From Mercurialis annua (Eukaryota; Streptophyta; Magnoliopsida; Malpighiales; Euphorbiaceae): a stretch of DNA of 64,000 nucleotides. Position 1 is the stretch's first letter. Each line of letters opens with the position of its first letter. Position numbers and translations under genes: made by a program. Below, one piece after another: positions 49,401 to 61,326 of the stretch. The notes under the pieces are model-generated. The model did not search any database, had not been told where the DNA came from, and saw nothing but the letters and a program-made list of their open reading frames with translations. Location of the stretch: assembly GCF_937616625.2 (NCBI RefSeq), contig NC_065574.1:6512501-6576500 (forward strand), given 5' to 3'.

Positions 49401-52064
49401 ACAAAAATATTAAACAAAGAAGCAGATTTTAGTTAGTTAGAACTTAGAACTAGAAGTTTGAACCACGTATGGGCACAAATAATTGATCTTGTCATACAAT
49501 AAGATCGTACACATGCAAAAGGTGCAAAGTCTCTTGTGAACAGGACCTTGAAGCAAAAATCAACATTCAAATACAAAACTAAGAACCAGCCACTGCCAGA
49601 GAAAAGCCGACTTCTAACACAAGGGAAAAATTATTTACACGAGTTCCCATCTTACCTCATATGAACCATAGCCATAAAGATATAAAGGATCAGACCCATC
49701 AAGTTTCACGAGATCTTTCCTGTAAACAACAGACATAGGAATCTGAATGCCATCTGAAGCTGTGGCATATTTCCTCTCAGTAACATAATTAGATGTATCA
49801 AAACCTCCCAATATCTGAACAAAACAGTGAAAACAAAATACACATTTATTGATAATACAACAACTTTAATATGAAAAGAGTTATGAGAATAGCATTTATT
49901 GAGAATAGCATTATCAAAACAAATTAAATTTATTGATATAAAGATTGAAATTAAACAAACCTTAGAAAGAAAATTATAACAACTATGAAAACATAAATGC
50001 ATAAGCATCAAGTTTTATTGAATCAAGTAATTCAATTAAATAAACACAAGATCGAATGATATCAAATTCAAACTTTATAGCTATCATTCATATTTCAAGT
50101 AGAGCGTTACCCATATACTAGAATTTCCTTTCAGAAGTTTTGATCCATCAGCCAATATCCCATGAACACACAGCCAATAACATGAAATTTGTTATTTTAT
50201 CTATTTTTCTAATTTTGTCCTTTTATTTTTTTAGATATATAATATATATGACTAATTCTTTTTATTGGTTTTATTCTATGTTGGAATATGGAGCAATTAA
50301 TTCATTTGGGAATAACTATGCATATTTACTAGGGGGTAGATAAGACTTCTGATTTTAAAATTATTTACCAAAAAAATAAATGGCGGTTTATAATTTGAAA
50401 CACCAAAAATAGTAAGGCGGCCTATCAATTCAAGATGAAGGGAGTACTAATTACATTTAGACATTTCAAAGTTGAAGATTCTAAATGAAAAATTCCAAAC
50501 ACAAGAGGAAAATACAGGAAAGAAAGACACCTTGACTCACTACACCAAAATTAGACGAATAGTAGTAAATGCAAATTAATTGTTCGGAACTTACTGTATC
50601 TATCTTCTTCAAGACAGAAGTGCCCGTGTTCATATCATAATCATACACAGAATGCGGTGTCTTCAACGAGCTATATGAAAACCTCAAAATGCTGGAAGAA
50701 AATTCTGATTCTTCTGGGTCTACAGTATATACAGGGTCAATGAAGTCAACAGTCTGACCACCTTTAAGGCTCACAAGTGGCTCATCAACAGGTGGAAGAT
50801 GAAACGTTGTGATTTTGGGAAGGCAATTTTGACGCTCAAATACAACTAGATGGTCAGCAAAGACTCGTGTGTCCCAAATTTTCACGCTGATGATTGAAAG
50901 ATCAATGAGCACAATGATTAAAAAGACCGACAAGAACTGAATGCAATACTTCTGATGTTACAATTAAAAATGACTATGAAGTTCTATTTAAGTTCATATG
51001 TGATGCGTTCAACATGAACTATTGATCCAAAAGTAAAAGACAATCTAAATATCATAAGAGAATCAATATCACCTTTCCCTATGAGGTATAAGAACTGTAG
51101 TGTCAGAAATGTTATTCATTGGACAGGCTACTAGCTCTGAATTGAAAAGCTCATCAGTTCGTCTCTGGATAATAAAATGATTTCCGCGATGGGTGACTGA
51201 TGTATCAACGCCATCTACTCGAGGTGTCAAAACCTTAGCACCATCTTCAGGCTTAGAAACATCAATATAGAGCACAAACCTTGTCAGTTTGCTGTCAGAT
51301 ACAACAAACAAATAATGTTCACTTTCTGAAGCATGAAGATCCAAAGAAAATTTATCATCCTTCTCATGATATAGGCAAGTGTCAGTTGATTGATCTGTCC
51401 CCAGCTTATGCAACCACACCTGAGAAATCAAACCAAGAAACCATCACGTCAATTTATAAGCAGAAAGTAAAGAAGAGTTGGGTTTTACTTGAAAAGGAAA
51501 GATTTTCCATGTACATAGTCTAGTAGGCCCATTACAAAAAGAAGCATGTCAACAGGACCAGATGCTAATTCAAACAAGAGTCAATCTATTGTAATGTAAA
51601 ACAGATGATGGTAAAGAGAGGAACTAAGGCAGAAAACTAGAATGAGAAGATACCTTATCAGCACGATGAATCTCATCCAAAGTTATATAAACCAAATAAT
51701 CATTGCCAGCCCACTCAACAGCGGATGTAACACCAGTGAGAGGGCTCCCAACAGGGATTTTAGTGTCAGCATTAATGACATGAACGGTGTAAATTTCATC
51801 TCCCTTTGTGTCTTCTGCATAGGCAGCCAATTCATGATTTGGCGAAACCTGATGTAATAAATAGTATCAAGAAAACAAAAAATGAAAAAAAACATTAAAA
51901 GCAAGAACAAATCAGCTAGCGAAATTGTAAAAACCTCGAAAGCACCAATGTGGTAAAATTCATGTCCTTGAGAGTTAACATTCTCGTCGAGCATAACGTG
52001 CTCGGGGGGATCATCAGGTCCGGCGGGCATAACATCATGGACAGAACGAGGGGATTGATGATCG
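46433..52064 (-). pseudogene. Prolyl oligopeptidase (oligopeptidase B-like), 5'-truncated copy A
   Basis: Ten exons matching copy B one for one, with all remaining splice sites kept: 51935-52064 (cut), 51654-51848, 51073-51419, 50595-50886, 49656-49814, 48945-49310, 48419-48484, 48164-48212, 46731-46854, 46433-46532. Exon 1 and the first 154 nt of exon 2 are missing; at 52064 the gene abuts a Helitron fragment. The rest is open: from the ATG at 52030 ([11 protein letters not shown]) it would give 597 residues, keeping most of the beta-propeller and the full catalytic domain with GRSAGG (Ser) and [10 protein letters not shown] (His). Exon sequences differ from copy B by only a few residues (VIAH/AIAH, YLLE/YLIE, CPMN/CPVN). 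It has lost its native promoter and N terminus, so it is probably a pseudogene, but a shortened transcript is possible. Confidence 0.8.
47330..47455. repeat. Tandem repeat, 31-bp unit, 4 copies
   Basis: GCAAGTTTGGAATCACGTTT begins units at 47330, 47361, 47392 and 47423, with at most two substitutions each. It lies in the intron between truncated POP exons 46731-46854 and 48164-48212, within about 770 bp absent from the matching intron of copy B. Confidence 0.93.
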
Positions 52065-52390
52065 TAATAGTATTTTATCTTTATTAATTGTTAATTCAAT
52101 TAGTAATAAGTAGTGACCATAAAACCTGCTATTAAAATAAATTTGAAAGGACTGTTAGGTAAATTTGCATGTCCCACCCTCCGTCCGTGCTTTTGTATAT
52201 AGTATAGATAATTAGAAAATATAGCCGAATCATATTGTTTTCTTATCCTAATAGTATTTTATCTTTATTAATTGTTAATTCAATTAGTAATAAGTAATGA
52301 CCATAAAACCTGCTATTAAAATAAATTTGAAAGGACTGTTAGGTAAATTTGACTGTCCCCCCCAATCCGTGCTTTTATATATAGTATAGA
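52065..52390 (-). mobile_element. Helitron 5' fragment at the duplication junction
   Basis: A copy of 42729-43054 including both TCTATACTATATA 5' ends (52390 and 52208). The 3' part, with hairpin and CTAG, is absent because the sequence switches at 52064 to POP exon 2. Read on the minus strand, the Helitron 5' terminus leads directly into the truncated POP in sense orientation. Confidence 0.85.
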
Positions 52391-53662
52391 TTTAGTCAAT
52401 TTTAATAATATTTTATACTAAAATTTGAAGAAATTTTAATATTTTTATAATTTTTTTTATAATTTTAACAGATTTTAATGAAAGTCATAACATTTAAATA
52501 TTTATTAAACAATATTAAATAGATAAGTATACTTAAATAATGTATATTTATTAATTTTTGTTGAGTGTTAATTTTATAGTTTTCAACATATTTATAAACT
52601 ATTCATTTTAGCTATTTTTAGTTAAATATTTGTAATTAAATAGACTTTTAAAATGATATTCATTTATTTGAACTTATTATGAATAAAGTATATAAAATTT
52701 AATTAATTGAATAAAGTTTGTTAAACTTATATATTAATTATTGGCTTAATTGCTTTAAAATTTATTAACTTTTATCACAGTTTGCAATTTAACATGAACT
52801 TTTAATTCGAAAAAGTCGAGAATTTTTTTATGGATACCTAAATAAACATTGTTTTAGTATTCACATGAATTTGTTTTGACAAAAATTTGATCGGTTTTCG
52901 AATTGTGAAAATTTAAAAGTTGGTGTCTAATATTGCCAAAACTGAAAGGTAGTATTAAAATTATAAAACATGCTAAAATTTGTGATTTTTAAAGCAATTA
53001 AACTTTATTTTTATATAAATAAATAATTATGTTAATTTTATGATTAATTAATAAATTATAAAAATAATTTTTTTATTATTCAATTCAATTCAAATTCATT
53101 AGTTCACTCTTAACTAATTATTTTTATTAGAGTTAGATTCAACATAAGATACAAAAGAAACCTTAAAGTTATTTAGAAAGAGTAGTCCTCAATATTTTTA
53201 AATGGTGCAAATAACCCCAACGTTAGGAAAAAATCACAAAAATAACTAAACATGTGAGAGTTTAAATGTCCAAAAAAATAAACTAGAAGAAATCCAGCGC
53301 TATTTCTCAAAAAATCTAAGTTATTTTGCAACGATTAAAAACATTAACGAACTAAATGACCAGACAAAAATTTAAAAAGATTTATGTCCTTCTGAATAAG
53401 TTTTTCTTGTACCTTAAACCGTCAAAATTCATATTTAATTTTTTTTTATTAAAATTACATTTAATGAAAATAATATATTTATAATTTTTCATGTTCCATT
53501 TTGACATACAGAGATGTCATAATAAATAGATGAAAATGTAAAACAAAGAGGGAGATTACAAAATAAAAAAGATATATACACACTATAACATATTAATAGC
53601 AACTATTTTATTTAGCAAAAGAAACAAGCATGTGACATATTAGAAGGCAGTGTGGTAGTCAT

Positions 53663-54949
53663 TTATCGGACAAGCCCCAAATTAAGGATACCCCAAGATG
53701 TATTAGGCCACGACTTCTCTTTAGCCTTCATCAACACTACTCTTCCCCAAGCAATCCATCCTTCCCAAGACGTCCTCTTATCCCAGGGGCTCCCCCACTC
53801 CAACAGCAGCCTCACCCCTCTCTCCGCCGCTCGCTCCGCCTCCTCAAACCTCCCTTTTATCATATACACCTGACCCAGCACCACATGCGGTTCCCCAACA
53901 TATGGGTTCTTTTCAATACAACGCAGTAATAATTCTTCGGAGTTCTCTTGGGACATATCACAAACACCTTGCCAATACAAGTCCCTCGCCTCTATTTGCA
54001 CACTCGCATCTAAAATCTTAGTGCACTTATCAAACACCGGGGGAACTACGAGCTCTATAGTTTCATCTCTCGCTTCGTCCACCTCAATTCCGCCTCCGCT
54101 TTTCCTCTCCTCGATATAAATCTCCTCCTCTCGCCTTATCAGAGTGTAAATCGCGCCCATTCTTGAAACCGAATTCATCCATAGCCCCGGCTTGCCATTG
54201 CCAGGCCATAGAGAATTCGCAGAGTTATTACCTTTGAACTCGAGCCTGCCATCGTAATTCTCAAACAGCAAATCCTGAAAACCGAAAAGCTGATCGCTGA
54301 AATCCGCCATGGTCATCATGAGAAAAACCGCCACCATTCTTCTCGTTACAATAAAATCTTCACCCGTCTTGATATGTTTGACAGTGATGCCTTCTGCAGG
54401 CAAAAGAGAATTAATTTTCCTCCTCCAAGACTCTTCCTCTCCGTGAAAAATACCCTTCTCCTTCACATTTTTCAGGGAAATCTCGGATTGAATAAGGTGT
54501 TCGAGTAGTTCAGAGTCGGAATACTTGAATAACAGATCGTCATGGATCAAGGGTTGACGAGGAACGATACAGAACAGATGAATCAACCTCTCTGCAGCTT
54601 CACCAACATGTCCACGGACCACATCGCGGCCCGTGTGAGGATCAAAGATGGCGAGATTGACGTAAGAATTGGAATAAGCAGAATGGAAGAGGCCACAAAG
54701 ACAGACGGAGTCGGGAGCTTTCCAGATCTTGAGAATGCGATAGATGTCGACTAAATGGTCGAGAAAGCTGCCATGCTTGTGCCAACACTCGCCCGCACCA
54801 ACAGAACGCAAGACCGCAACCAAGGAGGGCAGATTCTTGTCGATGGATTCGAGCTCTCCTCGGAGAAAAGGGCGGGCAGAAGCCAGAAGGGTTTGGAAAT
54901 AATCGTCGTCGGATTGTTCGGACGGAGAAAGGTGGAGTGAAGATGGCAT
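53663..54949 (-). CDS. DUF6817 (HD-like) plus TPR-like protein, array copy 3
   Basis: Intronless, 428 residues from the ATG at 54949. Protein sequence is identical to copy 2, and the surrounding DNA (52065-55123) appears identical to 42729-45787 but for one substitution noticed. N-terminal HD-like DUF6817 segment and C-terminal TPR-like helices as in the other copies. Its stop codon lies about 1.6 kb from the truncated POP, and its start about 0.77 kb from the stop of the intact POP, all on the minus strand. Expression of copies 2 and 3 could not be told apart by short reads. Confidence 0.87.
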   Translation of the reverse strand: MPSSLHLSPSEQSDDDYFQTLLASARPFLRGELESIDKNLPSLVAVLRSVGAGECWHKHGSFLDHLVDIYRILKIWKAPDSVCLCGLFHSAYSNSYVNLAIFDPHTGRDVVRGHVGEAAERLIHLFCIVPRQPLIHDDLLFKYSDSELLEHLIQSEISLKNVKEKGIFHGEEESWRRKINSLLPAEGITVKHIKTGEDFIVTRRMVAVFLMMTMADFSDQLFGFQDLLFENYDGRLEFKGNNSANSLWPGNGKPGLWMNSVSRMGAIYTLIRREEEIYIEERKSGGGIEVDEARDETIELVVPPVFDKCTKILDASVQIEARDLYWQGVCDMSQENSEELLLRCIEKNPYVGEPHVVLGQVYMIKGRFEEAERAAERGVRLLLEWGSPWDKRTSWEGWIAWGRVVLMKAKEKSWPNTSWGILNLGLVR

Positions 54950-55713
54950 GGCAGAATTAGTGAATTCCAATGTAGAAGATGAAGAAGAAAAAGATAAAGT
55001 TTAGATAATAAAACTGAATTGAATAAAGAGAGATGTGATGAGTTTAGTTATGTTTGGTCGAACAGATAAGGCTATAAAATTGATCAAATCGATAATGCTA
55101 TCCAGCCAATGATTACGCAAATATTATACGTATATAAATAGAAAAAAGTAGTATATAAAAATGATACCGGTACATTTGTTTTTTTTTTTGCATCAATTAG
55201 CCTTCTAGTCTTTTTTCTTCTTGTTGTTCAGCTCAGCAATAAAACCATTATTCATATTGTAAAAACAATAATAATCCAGAAACCTTGCTGTAACGTCATC
55301 ATCATACCAAATAAACAGCTCAGGTTTCGCACCATTTGTTTGATGGAGCACTCTCAATGCAAAATCTGTAGCATCTGATAGGATTTTCTCGGTGTGCTAC
55401 CGTGATGCCTGTGCGCTAATGTCGTGATTAAAGCGTGAAAACAATTCAATTCCATTCGTATTGCAGACCTGTTAGTGAAGGAACGCTATTTCACTGTGGT
55501 TGGAACCCAAATCGGTATAAAAGAGTAATACACACTCAAGTTCAAGGCGGTGTGGGATATGATGAGGATCAATGTATCTAACCTAACATAGATCATAATC
55601 TTTCTATCAGTTCCATAATGCAAACAAATAGTTCATGTCCTAAACCACAGCTATTTCATATCGTTTTTTCTTGAGAATTCAGAGAGTTCGTTCAAGACAT
55701 AAAAAGCTCATCG

Positions 55714-58700
55714 TCACTTCTGGCTGCCGCCAGAGCCAAGGTCAGGAGAAGTCATATTTAGAACCTTCATTAGAAATGTATACTTGAATGCATCTTCTTG
55801 AAGCCTCTCAAATCTGCACAAAACAAAAAAACATACCAACTTAATTGGTTATGATACACTATTCAATAACTCAACAAAAACAAATGTACTGCGGCATGCT
55901 TCAACAACATAACTAAGCAGGCAGCACATGTACAAATGCGTGCAGAGACAGACACATGACTAAAGGAGGCAGGCTACTGCCTTGAATAGTATAAACAAAA
56001 GAGACCATACCTTCCCGACTTGGAAAAATGTCCAGCACCGAGTTCACATTTGAACAGCAGTAAATTATCATCAGTTTTCAGTTCTCTCAGCTTTGCCACA
56101 AACTTTGCAGGTTCCGAATACATAACTCGAGGATCTGTTGTGATTCCAAAAACATTAGTATTTCATCTTAGGTATTGAGCATTAACTTATGTCATCTTGG
56201 TCTATTCATATACAGATCGCTTCCTTTGAACTGCATCCTACACTTCTATTATTTAGCCAATCATATGATCAATAAGTGCTTACTTGGACTCCAAACCATG
56301 ACAAAGTCAGAGAAAGTTTTGAACATCCGAGAAATTTATGTGCAACTTTGTTTAAAAAAAAAGTACTGCGTAAGATGGTGGCGAGTATCCTGGTGTACAA
56401 GATGCAGGCTCTATAAAGGAATAGATGCAAGAAGCCCTGCTTACCCTTGCAACATAACCATAAACAATTCGTTTGTGTTGGGAGCATGATGTGCAAGTGA
56501 AACTAAAGTTCATTTTAATGCAACCTGTAATTGCACTACTAATTTGCCCTCAAAAGGAAGCAGCAACAGATATCTAGAAAAAGCAAAACAGCAATGAAGA
56601 ATTGACAACATATGTAAAAACAACTAAAGAGTAAATCTATTTTTTGTTAAATAGCATGTATAAGCGACTCTTCCATCTATATATGATAGCACACAAGAGT
56701 CGAATATTTGCTAGAAACATAATACAATGTGCAAAGCCTATGAAGATTCTGAAGTCACTCACCATGTAAGCCAGCTGTAACAAGGATGTGGGGGTAATCT
56801 TGAGGCTTAACCTGTACAAAACAAGGATATAAGTCACAGCATAAATAGAAAAGATCACCATGTTGACAGAAGCAAATACTGGTTAGTGTAACTTCTAGAC
56901 TAGTCTTTCCAATCCAAAAAATTTGGGCAATGTCCTCAGAAAGATATTAGATCCCTTAAATCATCTCTTTCCGTCTTCACATTAACTAGTCTGATAAAAA
57001 TATAAGAAAAACAATTCAGAACTACTGCATGGTGCTTACATTATCAACAGGGGAATATGACTTCATGTAGAAGTAGAACTCCTCCTCACGAGGGTCGCCC
57101 CATTCCTGCAGCAACAATAAGAGTTCAACTACCATACCAGTACCTGGAATGAAGTACCAGCAGACCCTATTGTGACTGCAAAAGCACAAGTCTATATTTA
57201 TTTTTAACTGTTACAGAGTCGCAACAAAAAGAATAGTACAGCCCCAAGTAATACGAACCACACCATGAGAAAATAAGAAACATGCATACAAACTATTGTA
57301 TAACAAGAAACAGACAGCGTCAACCATAATATTATAAGTCATAGCACATCAACTAACAATCCAATGCAGGAAAAATTCAAATTCTAGAAAGTTTCAGGGG
57401 CTGTTGCTTTATGCAAAACAAAGAATCTAGGCCTTAATGACTGCATAAATTAGATTCAAGCATTAAAAGCTGTCATGCAGTGCAAACAAGCAGCTATTGG
57501 ATACAATTGCCTCCAAGCATTTCCTCCTTATAGACCCTCTAGTGAGAAATGGCCTTCTATTAAGTAGCTAAAAGTTTTGGAATTACTAAAGAAGAAATAA
57601 CATAATACCTCCCACTCTTCAGTGGTAAGAGGAATACTCGGATCAAGCATAGTAGTCAAAACATCCACAAAAGGTACTCCTGCAACAGCAGCCTTAAACA
57701 AATCGGGCCTCATATTAAGAACAGAACCGATAAGTAACCCCCCTGCACTCCTTCCTTCAATGCACAACTTTTCCTTGGAACAGTACTTCTGTTCTATTAA
57801 ATACTCTGCACAAGTAATAAAATCTGTGAAAGTATTCTTTTTCTTCAGAAACTTCCCATTCTCATACCACTGCCTCCCCATTTCACCACCTCCACGAATA
57901 TGAGCTATTGCAAAGATTAAACCACGATCCAATAAGGACAGCCTTGATGCCTTGAATGTTGGATCTATCGATACCTTTAAAAAGACATATTTAAGCAATT
58001 TCAAATAGAAATTCCAATTGCACGTGAGAAATAAGAAGAATCTCAGCTTCCTAATGCAAAAATGATAAAAATATTAAACAAAGAAGCAGTATTTAGTTAG
58101 TTAGAACTAGAAGTTTGAAGCCACTTATGGGCACAAATAATTAATCTTGTCATACAATTAGATCATACACATGCAAAAGGTGCGAAGTCTCTTGTGAACA
58201 GGACCTTGAAGCAAAAATCAACATTCAAATACAGAACTAAGAACCAGCCACTGCCAGAGAAAAGCCCACTTCTAACACAAGGGAAAAATTATTTACACGA
58301 GTTCCCATCTTACCTCATATGAACCATAGCCATAAAGATATAAAGGATCAGACCCATCAAGTTTCACGAGATCTTTTCTGTAAACAACAGACATAGGAAT
58401 CTGAATGCCATCTGAAGCTGTGGCATATTTCCTCTCAGTAACATAATTAGATGTATCAAAACCTCCCAATATCTGAACAAAACAGTGAAAACAAAATACA
58501 CATTTATTGATAATACAACAATTTTAATATAAAAAGAGTTATGAGAATAGCACTTATTGAGAATAGCATTATCAAAACACATTTATTGATATAAAAATTA
58601 AAATTATACAAACCTTAGAAAGAAAATTAGAACAACTATGAAAACATAAATGCATAAGCATCAAGTTTTATTGAATCAAGTAATTCAATTGAATTAACAC

Positions 58701-61326
58701 AAGATTGAATGATATCAAATTCAAACTTTATAGCTATCATCCAAATTTCAAGTAGAGCGTTACCCATATACTAGAATTTCCTTTCAGAAGTTTTGATCCA
58801 TCAGCCAATATCCCATGAACACACAGCCAATAACATGAAATTTGTTGTTTTATCTATTTTTCTAATTTTGTCCTTTTATTTTTTGTAGATATATAAACAA
58901 TAATATATATGACTGATTTTTTTTATTGGTTTTATTCTATGTCGGAATATGGAGCAATTACTTCATTTAGGAATAACTATGCATATTTACTAGGGGGTAA
59001 ATAAGACTTCTAATTTCAAAATTATTTACCAAAAAAATAAAAGGTGGTCTATAATTTGAAACACTAAAAATAGTAAGGTGGCCTATCAATTCAAGATGAA
59101 GGGAGTACTAAAGTACATTTAGACATTTCACAGTTGAAGATCCTAAATGAAAAATTCCAAACACAAGAGGAAAATACAGGAAAGAAAGACACCTCGAGTC
59201 ACTACACCAAAACTAGACGAATAGTAGTAAATGCAAATTAATTGTTTGGAACTTACTGTATCTATCTTCTTCAAGACAGAAGTGCCCGTGTTCATATCAT
59301 AATCATACACAGAGTGCGGTGTCTTCAACGAGCTATATGAAAACCTCAAAATGCTGGAAGAAAATTCTGATTCTTCCGGGTCTACAGTATATACAGGGTC
59401 AATGAAGTCAACAGTCTGACCACCTTTAAGGCTCACAAGTGGCTCATCAACAGGTGGAAGATGAAACGTTGTGATTTTGGGAAGGCAATTTTGACGCTCG
59501 TATACAACTAGATGGTCAGCAAAGACTCGTGTGTCCCAAATTTTCACGCTGATGATTGAAAGGTCAATGAGCACAATGATTAAAAAGACCGACAAGAACT
59601 GAATGCATTACTTCTGATTTTACAATTAGAAATGACTATGAAGTAAAAGACAATTAAAAGGCAATTAAAAGACAATCTGAATATTCCTCAAAAAAAAAAA
59701 AGACAATCTGAATATCATAAGAGAATCAATATCACCTTTCCCTATGAGGTATAAGAACTGTAGTGTCAGAAATGTTATTCACTGGACAGGCTACTAGCTC
59801 TGAATTGAAAAGTTCATCAGTTCGTCTCTGGATAATAAAATGATTTCCGCGATGGGTGACTGATGTATCAACGCCATCTACTCGAGGTGTCAAAACCTTA
59901 GCACCATCTTCAGGCTTAGAAACATCAATATACAAGACGAACCTTGTAAGTTTGCTGTCAGATACAACAAACAAATAATGTTCACTTTCTGAAGCATGAA
60001 GATCCAAAGAAAATTTATCATCCTTCTCATGATAAAGGCAAGTGTCAGTTGATTGATCTGTCCCCAGCTTATGCAACCACACCTGAGAAGTCAAACCAAG
60101 AATCCATCATGTCAATATATAAGCAGAGCAGAAAGTAAAGAAGGGTTGGGTTTTACTTGAAAAGGAAAGATTTTCCATGGAGAATCTAAGAGAAATTAGT
60201 CTAGTAGGCCCATTACAATGAGAAGCACGCTAACAGGGTCAGATGCTAATTCAAACAAGAGTCAATTTATTGTAATGTAAAACAGATGATGGTAAAGAGA
60301 GGAACTAAGGCAGAAAACTAGAATGAGAAGATACCTTATCAGCACGGTGAATCTCATCCAAAGTAATATAAACCAAGTAATCATTGCCAGCCCACTCAAT
60401 AGCGGATGTAACACCAGTGAGAGGGCTCCCAACAGGGATTTTAGTGTCAGCATTAATGACATGAACGGTGTAAATTTCATCTCCTTTTGTGTCTTCTGCA
60501 TAGGCAGCCAATTCATGATTTGGCGAAACCTGATGCAATAAATAGTATCAAGAAAACAAAAAATGAAAAAAACATTAAAAGCAAGAACAAATCAGCTAGC
60601 GAAATTGTAAAAACCTCGAAAGCACCAATGTGGTAAAATTCATGTCCTTGAGAGTTAACATTCTCGTCGAGCATAACGTGCTCGGGGGGATCATCAGGTC
60701 CGGCGGGCATAACATCATGGACAGAACGAGGGGATTGATGATCGAAAATAGAACGCCTGCAGTGCTGCTCATACTCCTTACCCTCCAAAGTCCGACAATA
60801 GTAGTAATAAGGCCCCTTTCTTCTAGGTGCAGTTATATCATCCTGTTTGATACGCCCTTTAATTTCCGCAAACACCTGTTCCTCAAACGGTTTGGTTCCT
60901 AAAAATTCCCAAATGTAATCATTGCACATTAAGTGTTCGATACATTTCCTCACTGAACTAGAAAAACAGAAAAATAAACAACAAATTAGGAAGCAGACCA
61001 GACATAACGGAGTCGACGTAAGCATTCTCTTGCTGGAGGTAAGAAAGGACCTCAGAACTGGAACGAGAGTCATCGCGAAGCCAGTAATAATTGTCCACTC
61101 TAACATCCCCGAACTTCTCCATTACATGCTCCACTTTCTTCGCCGCTGGAGGAAGAAGTTGATCAGACTTCACGGCGGCTGCCGTGGATGATGATGTCAT
61201 AATGATTGAGAGCGACGAGCAGATGACGATCAGTGGTGGCGTTAACGCGATGCTTCGCCTGCTGAACTGATGCTGATGCTGATGCCCAAACAGACGCAGA
61301 CGGGATTGTATCGAACTACGGATCAT
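55714..61326 (-). CDS. Prolyl oligopeptidase family protein, oligopeptidase B-like (intact copy B)
   Basis: Eleven exons with GT-AG borders: 60999-61326, 60615-60898, 60335-60529, 59736-60082, 59257-59548, 58314-58472, 57609-57974, 57040-57105, 56763-56811, 56011-56134, 55714-55813. They join to 2,310 nt, 769 residues. It is a serine peptidase of family S9A cleaving after basic or prolyl residues in short peptides. A beta-propeller (about residues 120-470) precedes the alpha/beta-hydrolase domain. The catalytic triad is visible as GRSAGG (Ser), GLHDPRV (Asp) and [11 protein letters not shown] (His). [11 protein letters not shown] is the conserved segment before the Ser. The ATG at 61326 adds an Arg/Ser/His-rich stretch ([14 protein letters not shown]) that could target an organelle; a second in-frame ATG at 61200 ([10 protein letters not shown]) would give 727 residues, closer to Arabidopsis At1g50380. 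Both starts may be used. Confidence 0.92.

Larger units (their letters stand above)
42729..52064. repeat. Tandem duplication unit A (9,336 bp): DUF6817/TPR copy 2 plus truncated POP
   Basis: Sequence starting at 42729 reappears from 52065 with a constant offset of 9,336. The unit therefore ends at 52064, where POP exon 2 is cut and joined to Helitron sequence. In unit B the same POP exon continues uninterrupted past 60744. Confidence 0.88.
52065..60744. repeat. Tandem duplication unit B (8,680 bp): DUF6817/TPR copy 3 plus intact POP
   Basis: Homologous to unit A throughout. The stretch 52065-55123 looks essentially identical to unit A. The stretch 55124-60744 is diverged in introns and spacers, with indels, but has conserved exons. 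The unit boundary in POP exon 2 is 60744, after which the intact gene continues. Confidence 0.85.

Noticed and set aside
50395..50453. Stowaway-like end (AAGATGAAGGGAGTACTA) in a POP intron
   Set aside because: Only one end is recognisable; it is shared by both POP copies (also near 59055-59110), so it predates the duplication, but an element cannot be delimited.
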